Counted from the first letter of the stretch, positions 27,301 to 40,000 are shown. The stretch is 64,000 bases of DNA from Orthonyx spaldingii (GCA_013397795.1 VZTJ01000081.1:189649-253648); one strand, 5' to 3'. Made by a program: numbers and translations. The notes: a model not told the origin generated them from the sequence alone.

Positions 27301-30300
27301 TAACTCAGAACCATGGAGTAAACTTCTCAATTGAAGGGCCACTATGCATCACCTTCCTGACACATAACAAGGTATATATCTACATAAGCAAAACATAAGT
27401 GTGTTTGTTCATACACACACACACACACACACACACACGTATCTATATATTGCACACGATATATTATACATTGCATATGATAAACCATATTTTCATACTA
27501 GTGGTATAAAATAAGCAGGAAAAATTGCTTGAACAAATAAAATTAATGATTGTTAGAAATAGTGTGGGAGAGCAATACTAGCTCAGATGATTATCAATTA
27601 GAATTTCAGGCATTAAGGTTATGTAGCAAGTTTAACACCCACAATGGTTTGAGGTAGCCTCTGCTATAGACCAATTAAGTAAAATTTTGTCTCAAAACAG
27701 ATGCATCAACTGCAAGCTATATTTTAGACTGTTTGTTTCTGTGTATTTAACTATTCTACACAGCACTTTTTATTAGCTTAGTTTAAGAAACTCCTGAGCC
27801 AGAGATGAAGGGAGCACTAGTGCCAGCACTTAGCTGAGATCTGCACTTGGTAAAATGTTGGATTTGTGGTGCAAGGATATGAGAGAAGGAAAAAAAAAAG
27901 GAGCTGAACATGTTGTTTCCGATTTTAGTTTTACTTAACATATGTAAATATATTGACTCACACACATGGGAATACTCCCAGTTCACAGTGATGTAAGCAA
28001 AACCAGAATCAGGCTTGATTAGTCTGACAGGCTTTGATGAATGGAAAGAGCCAAATTTGTCCTGCAGAAGGCGCAAGGTTAGGAGGAAGTCAGGTTTTGT
28101 GTTCTTGTTTGCATCTGCCTGGAGTGGTTACTACTACCTTTAGCTGAAGTGGATGGGCAAGTCTGATTTCATACAAATGACAGTGTGAAATGCAAAGCAG
28201 CTGAGACTTGGGCTTCTGCTAGATTTTGTGCTGCCATTGTTTCTCTATCTACATCAAAGCTGCCCTGTTTTACACTAACGTGAGGAAGAACAAGTCCTGC
28301 TGCCAGGCTAGCAGCCCTTTCCTCTTTTTCCCTGAAAGAACTGCTACCCTTTGAAGAATATCTTTGCATAATTTTCCATAGTTAAAAAGCTGAAAGTAAA
28401 GAAAAATGTATACATTATTTTTAGAAACAAGCTCTCAACCAAATTATGTTCCTGGTGCTATCAGAAGATACTTATTTAAGTACAGAAGGGTATCATAGTT
28501 TACACAGCTGAAGAGACACGTTAGTATTCAAATACATCTGAGATAAAATGGTAGCCTGAATTTTTAAGATAAATCCATAGACTTACTGCTGTGAAGTTAT
28601 GGTACAAAAACACTGGATTGTATCAGAAGTGTTTTGCTGCCCTAAAACTGGAGCACTGAAAATACGTGGTTTTCTAATGACACCTAAAATGCGTAATATC
28701 CCAGAAAAAGTATGATAATTAAAGTAATTTATTTCAATAATAATAGTTTAATATTCATTATAATTGTCTGCTATTCAGGAAGAAAAATCAACAGGAAACA
28801 TTTCTTTTTCTTTTCCATTCTTTCTTTTAGCTTTCCTTCCGTTTTCTTGATTATAATTAATTCAACTTTCTCCTTTTACTACCCTCATACTTTTATTTCT
28901 CCAGGTGGAAAATGGCCTGCCTTCTCTAGTTTCCCAACCTTCTCTTCCTTTTATTCCCTTTCCTCCTGCCTCTTCCACCCTTTTAAAAGATTTTTATTTT
29001 TATAGGGACATAAATAATAATACTACTTGCCATTTATATTGCAGTTTGCACATTCAAGGTACTGAACTGACATTACAAATTGAGTAAGAACTTTCAAGAA
29101 TCTTCTGATTCAGCACTATTTATCACAGAGGAAATGGAGAATTAGAGCCCCTTTCCTCTCACCTCTGTTGCAGAGCATTAAAGCCCTTCCCAGAATGGTC
29201 CCACCTTATCCCTGTCTGATGAATTGCTGCCGGCAGTCAGAGCTGTACTTCAGCAACACTGGAGAGCCCCTGTTGCCAGTGATATATGTAGATGAATTTG
29301 GAGTTCTGTACAACCCTGTTAAGCTTTCCTCCTGTAGGAAAGCTATATTCATAAAGAAAAAGGAGGTCAAATACAGGCTAGTATATTTTGTTAAGCAGAC
29401 AATATAGAACAAAGAATATAAAATAAGAAAGTGCTAGCAAAATTTATAGGCAGGTATTGCAAATTTAAGGGGGGGGGGGGGGGGGGTTTTNNNNNNNNNN
29501 NNNNNNNNNNNNNNNNNNNNNNNNNNNNNNNNNNNNNNNNNNNNNNNNNNNNNNNNNNNNNNNNNNNNNNNNNNNNNNNNNNNNNNNNNNNNNNNNNNNN
29601 NNNNNNNNNNNNNNNNNNNNNNNNNNNNNNNNNNNNNNNNNNNNNNNNNNNNNNNNNNNNNNNNNNNNNNNNNNNNNNNNNNNNNNNNNNNNNNNNNNNN
29701 NNNNNNNNNNNNNNGTTTCCATTTCTTTTTTTTCCAATTATTCTAGCTGTATAAAGAATTTTTTTTAATGTATATGTCTCTGCACTCTCTAAAATAACAC
29801 TGAAAGAAGATAATTTCAAAACAGTAGCAAGAGTGTTAGAAAAACTGGGCTGGCTTGCTATTCCTTTTTATTCCCTCCTTTAAAACCTGTTCAGAGCCTC
29901 TCTGGATTATATATGGCACAGATTTGTCCTTTTTTCATATTAAAACCCACCCCAAAAATGGTGTGGTCTCTTCTTTCCACTGGAAGTAATGCATCACTTT
30001 ACCTGTGTCACCTTTACATTGCACTTAAACCTCATGCAGGTACTTTCAAAGTAGGGAGAATTTTTAATACATAATGCCAGAACAACTGGCAGCAAATGAC
30101 TCATTTTATGCCAGTACTACATCTTCTGCAACTTCACACTCATTATCACCTAGCCATTAGCTTGTTAGAAAAGAAATCCCTGAAGATTTCTAAAACATCC
30201 TACCATCAGCAATGTTGCTCCAAGGGCCAAGCAGAAAACCATAGGTCCAGTGAGGTCTGTCTCATTCATAATGCTGCCATCTGCAGGCTTCATTGGATTT

Positions 30301-33068
30301 AGAACTGTTAATGTTTTTTGCCATATATGCTCAAAATTGATCCCAAGTTCTGCAACAAGAAATTTCAGGATTTTGTTAATTACTCACAAGAAAGCAACAT
30401 TTTAACAAAAACCCATGAGGTACCACAAAACTGCAAACAAATATTTCAGTGAAGATAATATTGTAGGATGACATATTCTGAAGTAGGAACATAATGTTCC
30501 TTCTATATACCCAGTATATTTGAGAGTCAGCTTTGATTTTAAATTGGAATATTAATTTATTAAATCCAGTTTTAGGCAGTGAACCAAAAAATGCCCTCAG
30601 CATTTTTGAGTTAATATTTGTTTTCCCTATGTTTAAAACACATGTATCTAATGCCACACTAACTTAGATGTTGAAAAATATGTTAATTAACAGTAACGGC
30701 AGAATTTAAGATATTCTAAAACACTGAGGACAGAGATATATGCTTTAATTCTGGCAAATCTGACAAGAAATATGCCTTAAGTCTGAACTGCCAGAAGCAC
30801 TTAAAAATGACATTTGTCCCTTCAAGGGAAGTTAATACTATTTTGTACAGTGCTTTATAAGCTTGGGGGTTTGGGTTGTTTTGGGTTTTTTTGGCATTTA
30901 AAAAATAATTAGCAAGACCCTTGGAAAGCGAACAATATTCTTTCCCACTAAAGTTGATGGGAATTCTGTCATTAACTTTGCTGGGGCAAAGCTTTATCTT
31001 ATAACCTCTTTAGAAACACTTCAGCTTGCACGAGTAATCATTTCCCCTGAGATTCTCTACTAAGGGAAAAGTTAGGTTGAGATTTGCTGCCAGAGTGACT
31101 GAGACTGACAATGTGTTAGATCTGTTTGGAAAGCCAAGTCCTTACTTTGTTCCACCTCTCCATCATCTTGAGCTCAGTCAAAACATTGTGTATATAAAGC
31201 TATTCTGCAATAAAATGTGTGATTTTGATCAAATTTATGTGGTACACAGGAATATCTCTGAAGCCTTGAGGATCACAAGCAGACGTATTGCAACATCTTT
31301 TTCCCAGGGTGAACAGCATGAAGAGTTAAGTGGTTGGAGATCTTAGAAGTAGAGATCCAGCAGTTATCTATATCAAAGGGAGTGATCTTGCTGGCTTTAA
31401 GGCAGCAGTAGTCCCTTTAAAGTAGTAAAAACTCCAGTTGCCTTCCAGTATGCCAAGATAGCAGGCTGAATATGCTCGTTTTATATTGTGCTGAAATAAC
31501 TACAGACAAATTCTCCATTTTTTTTCTAATGTAGCACAAGTATTTTGCAAGTGATGAAATCAGCCACTAGCATTAGAATGGTCAATCACCATAAAGAATG
31601 ACATTGCTCATGTAGTTAAATGATCAACTAATTGAAACTGAAAGCAGCTTTCTCAATTCCTTTCCCACTGAAACAAACAACTCAGCATCTGCAAACTACT
31701 AAATTTATTACTACATGTGCAAAAAAGCTGATTATCTATCGTTATTAATTATAGATTTTCCAATATGCAGGCAGGATAAACACAGAGTGGGAAAAAATTT
31801 TGGAAACGGAAATGCAAAACTTATTGTTATGCTGCCATCCAGTGGTGGTAGAGTATCTGTGCTCTACGCCATAGGGCTGGATGGATCCCTGGCGAATTCC
31901 AAGGAGAAAATGTAGGTTTGGGGGCCAGCAGCTGTTGGCTGAAGCTCACATAGCGAGGCTTGGCAGCTCTGCTGCAGTTTCTCTAGTGAGTTCCACTAGC
32001 TGACAAAGAAAAGTTAGAGGTACCCCCAGGAATCACACACGTCATCTGTGGGATTAATTTTTACCTTCTAGCAAAGGAGGTTCCTCATCAAATCCGTCGG
32101 CATAACCAAGCTGAGAAAGAGTGTTGGGACTGTACGTTGGCTGCAAAATCTGACCCGTGTAGCTCTGAGGGGACAGCAGCATGTCTGATGGGACAAAAGC
32201 TTCAGCTGGAGGTTGTTTTTCTGTCTGGTTCCTAGAACAAGAAGCAAAGCACAGCAAAACTCATAACTACAATGAGAAACAGAGCTACTCACCACATACC
32301 ACCTACTTTTCACCTATTTTTAATTTGGAGAACCTGGAAATTTTCTGGGTACAATCCCCACTGTGAGCACTGAGCTGCTGACCATGCCTTTGCTCTCCTT
32401 CCCTGCAATTAATTCCCCCTGCAAGCAGGCAGAGCTCGGTGCCAGCCTGTCAACACTCTGCAGCCCACCACACCCACTTCCATGCCCACCCAGCACGGTA
32501 CAGGAACCCAGGCTGGACGAGGGGGTGAGGAGAAAGGGAATTTAGGAGCTGTGAGGGCACCCACAGATTCAGGCACTTCTGACTTTTTTTGCCCAGCAGT
32601 CTGGTAACACTCCTCAGATCATCCGTACTGCTAATGAAAGAACTGTGTATTTAGATTTTTTTTCCATGAATCTGAGAAGGATCCTAAAGAATTTCTTGCA
32701 ATATGTACCTATGTTTCACATTAATAACATGAAGCTCAGTTACTGCTATTAGGTAAACAACTTGAAACACCTATAATAATAAAAGCAGCACAAAATCAAA
32801 TCCCTTAAAAAGAAAAGTTCAGTTATAAGCATTTTGCCTTTTGGAAAGTCCAGATGATGTCTTGAACCTGTTTTCTGCTCCTGCAAGCCCTAAAGCCAGC
32901 CCCGGAGCCATCATCTGCTGAAGACGGAAGCTGAAACAACACCCGTACTTACTTCTTGCTTTCACAGAGGTTTTTGTCCGAGCCATAGCTGTTGCAACCT
33001 TCTTCCTGGTCGTCTATGGTATAATTAGACTGGTAAAAGTCCAATTGAAACTGCTCAAAATTTGACAT
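20979..33068 (-). CDS. YIPF7: YIPF7, Yip1-domain family member 7 (complete, 5 coding exons)
   Basis: Coding exons in transcript order are 33068-32953, 32231-32065, 30349-30204, 26179-25998 and 21141-20979. They sum to 774 bases, 257 codons plus TGA. All junctions are GT-AG and the phases agree (2, 1, 0, 2). The product is a Yip1-family multi-pass membrane protein; relatives bind Rab GTPases and work in ER-Golgi traffic. The cytosolic N-terminal part (about residues 1-125) carries the acidic-dileucine block EEPPLLE (88-94) followed by ELGIN. The conserved DLTGP motif is at 126-130 and GYVYG at 150-154, within the hydrophobic C-terminal half of several membrane segments. The length matches the vertebrate family, about 256 residues. 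YIPF5 is the closest alternative. The N-terminus, the DLTGP rather than DLAGP motif, and the head-to-head position beside GUF1 favour YIPF7. No frameshift or stop interrupts it. Confidence 0.95.
24309..24334. repeat. (TA)n microsatellite in YIPF7 intron 4
   Basis: An uninterrupted TA dinucleotide run of about 26 bases after an A-rich stretch. Confidence 0.9.
25020..25790 (+). mobile_element. LTR-type retroelement remnant, antisense in YIPF7 intron 4
   Basis: A G+C-rich, pyrimidine-rich block stands out from its A+T-rich surroundings. On the plus strand it has the order expected of an LTR: CCAAT-like ATTGG elements near 25327-25376, a TATA-like TTTAAAA at about 25442, and a polyadenylation signal AATAAA at 25529-25534, followed by a pyrimidine-rich U5-like stretch. 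Just upstream, about 25030-25200 is an open frame with an acidic end, closed by a TAG, and a purine-rich run resembling a polypurine tract. This could be the tail of an internal coding region joined to a 3' LTR. I did not find certain target-site duplications, so both ends are approximate and the family is unassigned. Confidence 0.5.
25998..26179 (-). CDS. YIPF7: YIPF7 coding exon 4
   Basis: The acceptor TTCCAG precedes GCGGGAAAAG. The exon encodes residues 144-203 plus two bases of 204. It contains the Yip1 motif GYVYGMSAIG at its start and the conserved CVASVLGYCLLPMVIL stretch, covering two or three hydrophobic segments. Donor GTAAGT. Confidence 0.96.
27413..27438. repeat. (AC)n microsatellite
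   Basis: Thirteen uninterrupted AC units within YIPF7 intron 3, the kind of locus that usually varies in length between individuals. Confidence 0.95.
29469..29490. repeat. Poly(G) run at gap edge
   Basis: Eighteen consecutive G followed by TTTT directly abut the N run. Such a run is either a true G-tract that stopped sequencing or an assembly artefact. Confidence 0.85.
29491..29714. other. Assembly gap (224 N)
   Basis: Unsequenced bases inside YIPF7 intron 3. Apparent open frames spanning it are artefacts of the N run. No coding sequence is expected to be missing, because exons 3 and 4 join in phase. Confidence 0.99.
30204..30349 (-). CDS. YIPF7: YIPF7 coding exon 3
   Basis: The acceptor TTGCAG precedes AACTTGGG; its first two bases complete Glu95. 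It encodes residues 96-143, including the family block HIWQKTLTVLNPMKP, the NETDLTGP motif (DLTGP at 126-130) and the start of the first membrane segment. It ends on a codon boundary. Confidence 0.96.
30350..32064 (-). other. YIPF7: YIPF7 intron 2
   Basis: A 1.7-kb intron with donor GTAAAA, a weak match, and acceptor TTGCAG. No repeat or gene was recognised. Confidence 0.85.
32065..32231 (-). CDS. YIPF7: YIPF7 coding exon 2
   Basis: The acceptor GTTCTAG precedes GAACC. It encodes residues 40-94, the Gln/Pro/Ser/Tyr-rich cytosolic N-terminal part, ending in DEEPPLLE. Phase 2 in, phase 1 out. This is the least conserved part of the family, yet the FVPSDML and EEPPLLE blocks remain clear. Confidence 0.94.
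32232..32952 (-). other. YIPF7: YIPF7 intron 1
   Basis: A 721-base intron, donor GTAAGT and acceptor GTTCTAG. A G+C-richer patch lies at about 32390-32560. No gene was seen. Confidence 0.85.
32953..33068 (-). CDS. YIPF7: YIPF7 coding exon 1 (start codon)
   Basis: The ATG at 33068-33066 opens a frame beginning MSNFEQFQLDFYQSNYTIDD, the recognisable YIPF7/YIPF5 N-terminus, and runs 38 codons plus two bases to a GTAAGT donor. The start is chosen on that homology. Any 5' untranslated exon upstream was not identified. Confidence 0.95.
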
Positions 33069-33095
33069 TCTGGTTGGAAAAATGATTGCAAATAT

Positions 33096-33105
33096 CAATA
33101 AATAG
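33096..33105 (-). promoter_or_regulatory. Possible MEF2-like site upstream of YIPF7
   Basis: The minus strand reads CTATTTATTG, one mismatch from the MEF2 consensus YTAWWWWTAR, 28 bases before the start codon. Such A+T-rich matches are common by chance in this sequence. Confidence 0.15.
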
Positions 33106-33459
33106 CCTTTGCAACAAGCCAAAATCTATGTTTTGAACTGCCCTAAACTTAAAATAGGAAACTGTAAATCCACAAACTCAAGAGAATATTTCTGTAGAAG
33201 CTCATGACAATTTGGAAGTGACTAAAAAAAAGACCATTTACTTTCTTTAGCTATAACAAAAGGAATTCATCTGCTGTTACTGTAAATTACAGTATATTAA
33301 TTTACAAGTGGTATACAAGACTTCCTTTCTTGTTACTGTTACCAAAAATAATGTAATTTTGAAACAACATATATATAAATAGAAATTAGAGTTTTAGGAA
33401 GTGCTCAGAGCAGCACATCCTCTCAGGGAGTCTCCCAGCCCCCGAGGGCTTGAGGCTGG

Positions 33460-33545
33460 GGGCACCTCTGGGCATTGCCTTGTCCAAACCCCTGCCCGAA
33501 GCAGGGCCAGCAAAAGCAGGTTGCTAAGGAACATTTCCGATAGGC
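33460..33545 (-). mobile_element. CR1 LINE fragment (degenerate)
   Basis: The plus strand contains CCTTGTCCAAACCCCTGCCC, then AGCAGGGCCAG and AGCAGGTTGCTAAGGA. These are the phrases of antisense CR1 3'-region copies (GTCCAACCCCCTGC ... AGCAGGTTGC). The fragment lies about 400 bases upstream of the YIPF7 start codon. Confidence 0.5.
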
Positions 33546-36182
33546 TGTAGAAAAGTCTGGCTTTGTCATCTTTATTCCCGCCCATCAGGTACTTATATTC
33601 ATTGGTGAGATCCCTCTGAGCCCTCTCTCATCCCAGTTAAAGTTCTTCAGTGATTTAGGGAATGGTCTGAGTGAGCTTTGCCTGTAAAATGTGTATATGT
33701 ATGCATGTGCTTCACCACTTATCTAGCACTTAGGTAGTTAAACCCTTAAAACACACAGAGAAGTTACATAATCTGACTGATAACCATATCCATATCCAAT
33801 TTGCTTAGATTTTCATGTGAGATATTCATCTCTCCAAACATTTCCCATGTTTTTCACTTTTGTCCTCATTTCCAACTTTCCAAATGCCGTTAGCAAAATA
33901 TGCTTTGGACCTTGCAGTTATTCTCAGAGTTATCTCAATATTTATCAAGCACACTCTGCTTATGGGAAAGATCTTTGCAAATCTCTTTGTAAGATAAAAG
34001 TGATAAAGATTAGTATTTCATCAGGGACCTTGAAATGCTGTACATTAGAATTTCTGATTTTTTTCCCCATTATCAGACTAATCTTTGGGGACCTATTTCC
34101 TTCTTTTACCTAGAGTTCAAAGTAGAAACTATTCTTATATTATTTTCTTAACTGCTGACCAATTGTGCACATTTTCCAATTTTAGAAGACAAATAATTTT
34201 TACATTTTAAATATGAATTAATAAAAATTAATTGCACCAAGCTATTTACTGAGGCTTTATTTGGAATTGCACACAACTTAGGCATTCATTGAATGAAGAT
34301 TTCACATAGAATATGTTTAAAGAAACTTTAGTTGGTAGCTTTACCTTAATAGTTCAATTCCATTAAGTATTTCATGTCCTTTGCTGTCACTATACAGAAT
34401 GAAATAATTGCTTAACCAGGTCTGGTTGACTCTGCATAATAGAGTTCAGAAAAGATAATTTTATTTTCCAAAAGAATTTGGAGCTAAGGTTACTTACTTT
34501 TTAAGATACTTGGTGAAAACTCCAGTCTGTTGAATTTACATGTTGGAGAAGACCTAAAATATCCTCTTGCTTCAACAGGGATGATCTTAGTGCTATTTAT
34601 AAGATTCTAAATTTGATATTTGAACAGATGCACATGAAGGAAAAAACCTCACAACCTGTCAATATCAGGGCCAGCATTTAACAAGAGCTAACAACAATGG
34701 GCAGAGAAGGGTAGGAACCTTCAAGCAAAAATGAACAAAATGAACAAATATTGTTCCATATATTTCAACTTCATAATCTAGATTCCTTCTTAAGTAGGTA
34801 TTTATGAAGGTCTTGGTGGAGCCCTAATTAGCTGAGCTGTTAGACATGAAAAAGGTTTAACAATATGTAATAATACCTGTTAAATTAGTGGAGTGAATAC
34901 ACTTATGTGAGGATGTGTCTCCAGCACACAGAGCCCGAGAACTGCTGTGGGAGGCTGAATGCCCTGCTGGGCCAAGTCCCTCTGCTGCTCCAGTGCCAGG
35001 GCCCTGTTCTCCAGGCACATTCCCTGCCCCACTGCTCCTCCAGGAGCTCTTGTCCATTTGCCAAGCTGTCTCTTGAAGTGCAGTACCCACCATGCCAGGA
35101 TCAGGGCAAGGAACCTCTGTTCTATAGTCCTGGCTAGGAAACTTGTAGCACAGTGTGAGTTTTTAAATAGATTTTAAACTTCAAAGATGACTTTTCAATT
35201 TACACATGCTCTTGCATGAGATACTTAGCTAGCCACAGCAAAGGCTGCTTCTTTCACTCATTTATTGGATAGTTTCCCAATAAGAACTTGGGCTGTTAAA
35301 TTTAAGGAATGGGACATTAAATGATATGTGTTATCAGGTAATAAATCTATGCCTCAGGTGCACATTCAATCCTGTGATGTTGAAGGCCAAATAATTCCAT
35401 TTCATTAGCAGAATAATGATGCAATGTTAGCATGTGACCTACAATGCTATGGGAGAGATATAACACAGGTGCATTTAAAAATAACTTAAAATGAAGTTTA
35501 CCTAGTTTTTGCTCAGTAAGTATGTCCAAGAAAGAGCTCAGAAGTAAAGAATGCTGAGAAGTAGAAAAATATAACATTTGTTTCTGCAAATTAAGGGTAA
35601 ACTTACTATGGTATTATCACAGCTATTGTTAAGTCTCCCACATGTTCTTAAATTCCTCTCCTGCTATTTCTAGAGTAACAGTTCATGCTGCTACATCCAG
35701 CAAGGTGAATTTTCAGTTTCAACTTTTAGCTAATCTCTATAGTGTCTAATCATTTCAGTCTAGATAATACTGTTTCATCTTGTTTATACCAAATCAGTGG
35801 GGGAATGATACAAGATTAACTTCTGTCCCTCAGGAAGGTAATTAAAAAATTTCTTTTTAGGAACAGAAAAATCCTGATTTGCTAGGGTTTTGCCTGTTTA
35901 TTTAAATTATAGAAGTGATTTGATTACTTTTGCTACTTTCTGTTAGAAAGACTTTTATATATATAAAAAATCACTGCATACAAATATATATACATCTCTA
36001 CAAAAACTGGGAATAATTATCAGACAAAATACTGCAGAGAAGGAATTTAAATAGAAAAAATTAAAATGAATAGTAGTGGAACATGGTCGAATAATACTTT
36101 AATAGCTGTTTGATATACCACAGTTAGACAAGAAAGCCCCCTGTAATTTAAAAAAAGAGGAAAAAACAGAGCTTAAAACTGA

Positions 36183-36310
36183 GCCATATATATTTCTCTT
36201 CTTATACAAACATATTATATACCTTATGAGACATATTATATATAAATTATACATATATATTACATAAATATCTCTGTGTATATGCACATATAAATGGACA
36301 CATAAAATAC
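36183..36310. repeat. TATA-rich low-complexity tract
   Basis: Imperfect TA, ATAT and ACATAT runs. A short minus-strand open frame across it (Tyr/Ile-rich) is a by-product. Confidence 0.7.
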
Positions 36311-36669
36311 AAAAATGGAAAATAATATTAGTTGGAAAAGAGAAGTAGATAATTAAAAAATAAAAAAAAAGGTAAGTTTAAGTAGTTGATAGGAAAGTGA
36401 GAAATAATGACTGCCCAAGTGCATTAAAAGCAGACAAAATCATACTACGACTGCCATGCTCCTATCAGATGTAAAAATAAAAGTATCAATAAGACAAAAA
36501 AATGCATTTAATTAGAAATGTTAAAATCACCATTTTAAAATTCTGCAACTAAAAGCTTTAGAAGAAATAGTTAAAAACTTTCTATGTTGTTGTGAAACAA
36601 AACAACAGAAAAGTTTGGGAAGATCAAAACTAAGTAAATATGCTATCTTGTAAAAGGCTAAATAAGATG

Positions 36670-37000
36670 CCTTGAGTAATTATTGGCCTGTCCCCATGAG
36701 ATTGATCCTAGCAAATTATGGGCTCAAATAATAACTAACTGCATCGATGAATCCAATCAACATGGGCTTTTGGAAACTAGCTCATTTCAAACTAATTTAT
36801 TTCCTAACAAGATTTGTAGTTGGGAAAGGTAAGCACCGATGACCCATATTTATACAAGGCTTTTTACTTTATTTTGGTTCAATAGATATATAACCATCAC
36901 TGTTTAATGTGGCAACCATTACACTGATTAAATCAGTGCTATCTGATGTGTCTGGAATGTAACTGAAAGAGGGGAGGATTTCCATTGATGCCTTACAGGA
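36670..37000 (+). mobile_element. Old CR1/L3-type LINE fragment
   Basis: Non-coding remains on the plus strand line up with the reverse transcriptase region of old CR1-clade LINEs. Recognisable phrases are AATCAACATGGGCTTTTGGA followed by TCAAACTAATTTATTTC, then CAAGGCTTTTTACTT, then a segment resembling the 'A-D-x-S-Q-x-V' region. All frames are broken. Boundaries are approximate. Confidence 0.55.
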
Positions 37001-40000
37001 CAGAAGCTTTGCAAAGCTCATCTAGCAGGCACTACAGGTACATTAGAGCTACCTGATCTTCAGTCCCTCACTGAGAGACCACGCTAGCCAAGGCTGTCAC
37101 AGATGCATTAACATAAAGGAAGAAATTATTGCACTTCAAGATTTTAGAACAGAGTTTGAATGTAACCTTACTCTCTTTGAATGACAGGTACAGAGGATGC
37201 TAATAATCTACGAGGAAGTTAGTTTGGATGAGGTCTAATCCTCATAGATGAAAATGAGAAATGAAGCTGGTGAATACAAAAATGATGAAGAGAGTTAATA
37301 AAAAAATGTGAAGATTTCTAGAAGAAATTCAAAACTTTTCATTAAATTTAACTCTTAATCTTTTGCTTACCTACTTTTTTCCATCTTTCCTGAAACAGAA
37401 AATAGCTGTGGGGAAAAGTGAAATGTCATCAGTTTTCATAAGCTCACATTTTCATTTTCAGCTTTTTTTTTATGAAATGGGATGATACTTAAACTTTTTT
37501 AAACTTTCAGGTGAATATTTTTTTGAAAAAAAATAGCATTAAATGAGATTAAATGGGAAAAGATAGAAAAGACTGTAGAACTGGCTTTAGATTCAGCTAT
37601 GTAACCCTACATTTATTGCTCCAAGTACATTGATGAGTATGGCAAATCCATTATAATAATTAGTCAATTATTCTATAGTTTTTTGAAATGTAAAAATTGA
37701 TCTCATTAAGGATTAATTCAGCAAGCCTTAAGTTTAATTACTTACATTTATAGGCCCCATTAATAATTTTGTAAGTGGACATTATTGAAATGCGCTCCTA
37801 AAGAAGAGAGGAAATTTTAATTGAAAAGAAATATGCCATTTTCTAGGAAATAGGGTTTTTTACCAAATTAATTACTTATATTATATAAAGTGGCTTCTAA
37901 ATGAATTTTATGTCTCAGACACATCTATCATAAGACCCGAATTCTTTTCTGTAACTGGTCTTCAGAGGGTGGGTGGGTAAGATGCAAATAAAAATGAAAA
38001 GAAAATTGAAATTGAAAGCTATTAGTATTTGCTTTTTTATGCTTAAGAAGTTTGTTAGAATTAACAAGTGAGGAGTTACAGGTTCCTGCATTAATATCAA
38101 TACCCATTAAAAGTCAAACATACAATTCTGTTATTAGATATTATTAGGAAAAGACAGTAAAACAGAGAGCACCATTATATCACTGTATGTATCTGTGATT
38201 CACTGACAAGTCAAATATTGTGAGCAGTTCTAGCTCTGCTCCCTCAGAAAGTATTTAGGAGGATGGTGACATGCTGAGAGAAGAGCAGGGGAGGTGTCTG
38301 TGGAACAGGCTCCATGTAACAACAACCAGGGCAGGTCCTCGGGCTGGAGAAGCAATAATTAGTAGGGGTTTATGAAACTGAGTGACAGAGACTGGTGGGT
38401 AGGGAAAAGCTGTTGCCTCTTTCTGTCATAAGACAAATAAAATTCACAAGGTGTTCAAAACTAGGGAAAAAACGGTTCATGGGTGACAGGCTGGTGGAAA
38501 TGCACGTCAAAGGAAGCTATGCATGTTAAATATTTATATGGATCTGGAAAACAAGTCCATGAAAGTTAAAACAACCAAGAGCAACTAAATGTATAGGAAC
38601 ATATGCAGCTCAAGAAGCCCATAAACTACAATTAGTAGAAAACTAGAAAAATAATAATAAAAAAAAGCTCCTAAGGGCAACTGTAATTATTTCATTAGAA
38701 GAAGCATATACAGACTGTAAGCTATAAAGGTTTCAAAAGTGCAGCTACAGAACTTTGTGCCAATAATCTGTGGATCACAAATTGCCTAAAGGGAATGTTA
38801 ACTCCAGAAAGTGAGTTTTAATTTTTTAGAGAAACACATAAATGAATTTGGCATCCTCAAAAGGTTTCTCAGGCAAAATTTCAGCTTCCTGTCTGTGCCC
38901 AGAGTAATTATGTCCATAGCAATATAGGCAGGCTTGGAGCCAGATGAAGAGCAGAAAAAAGGTGTTGGTGATTTGTAAAATTTGCAGTAGAGCTCTGGAT
39001 ATATTTGCTGCTTGGTATGATTTTACATAGGTAGTGGTTTCATAGGACAGAAATGTTAAACTAAGAGAAAACCATAGAGTAAAAGCCTTTATCTGTTTCT
39101 ATTTTGCTCTGACAGAAGGGGAGGAAAGGGAAGAGGAAATAAATCCAAATCTTGGAAATAAACATAAATCACCAGAGAAACATTTACTATTAATTAAACT
39201 GGGCATCCTGATGAAATTCTATTTAGCTGAGTATATTTCGACCTTACTCAACATCAGACAGATGCCACACATGTTCCACAGGCTGCTAATAGGAAGGAAG
39301 GGGATAGAGGCACAGAGTCTATTCCCTTGAGCAGCAAAATCTGTCATTGTAGGTGGGCCCTTCCTGGGCCCAGCCCAATTTGAACAGGAAAAAGATATAT
39401 GAGCCACATTTGCTTAGACACAAATTCCACATCCTCTTGGAATGCAGGATGCCAAAATGGAACGATAGGGATCTCTGAACCCAGGATTCATCCCAGCCAA
39501 GGTAATCCAGGGTGCAGGCTTGTTATGACACAGAGTGTACACTCAGTTGTAATCCAAGCAACAGATTAGTGCCACAGTCCACACTGTGATTAAAGACTTT
39601 ATATAAAGACCTTGCTGCTTATAAATTTGCAAAGTCTTAAGCATCTAGGATGAGACTCTCCATATGTTTTATTTTCAAGGTGAACCAAACACAGTGAAAA
39701 AAATGCTCACTGTTTTCTGAGAATCATTTTAGAAATAACAAAAAAAATGGTTTATAGAATTAAAAGTATTTGATCAAGAATGAAAATGAATGAGCAGTAT
39801 AATTCAAATTATATTTGTAATTAGGATTTCACTCCCAATGTTTTCAAACTTTTCAGATTTCATAAGATAGTGTTTTCTTAACCAAGGTATTGTTTTGTTG
39901 CTCTATATCACAGTAGCCGTTGCAAGGTATGGATACAGCAACAAGAATTTACTGGCTAAAAGCCAACAGCAGACATTCCACCAACAAAGAGCCAGGGTAA

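Larger units (their letters stand above)
26180..30203 (-). other. YIPF7: YIPF7 intron 3, with assembly gap
   Basis: A 4.0-kb intron with a (CA)n microsatellite at 27413-27438, polypyrimidine-rich DNA at about 28800-28990 and an unsequenced gap at 29491-29714. The donor GTAGGA is weaker than consensus; the acceptor is TTCCAG. No further coding exon was seen. Confidence 0.85.

Noticed and set aside
29391..29819. Long open frames on both strands across the gap
   Set aside because: Most of their length is N, and the Pro/Gly runs come from the poly(G) tract.
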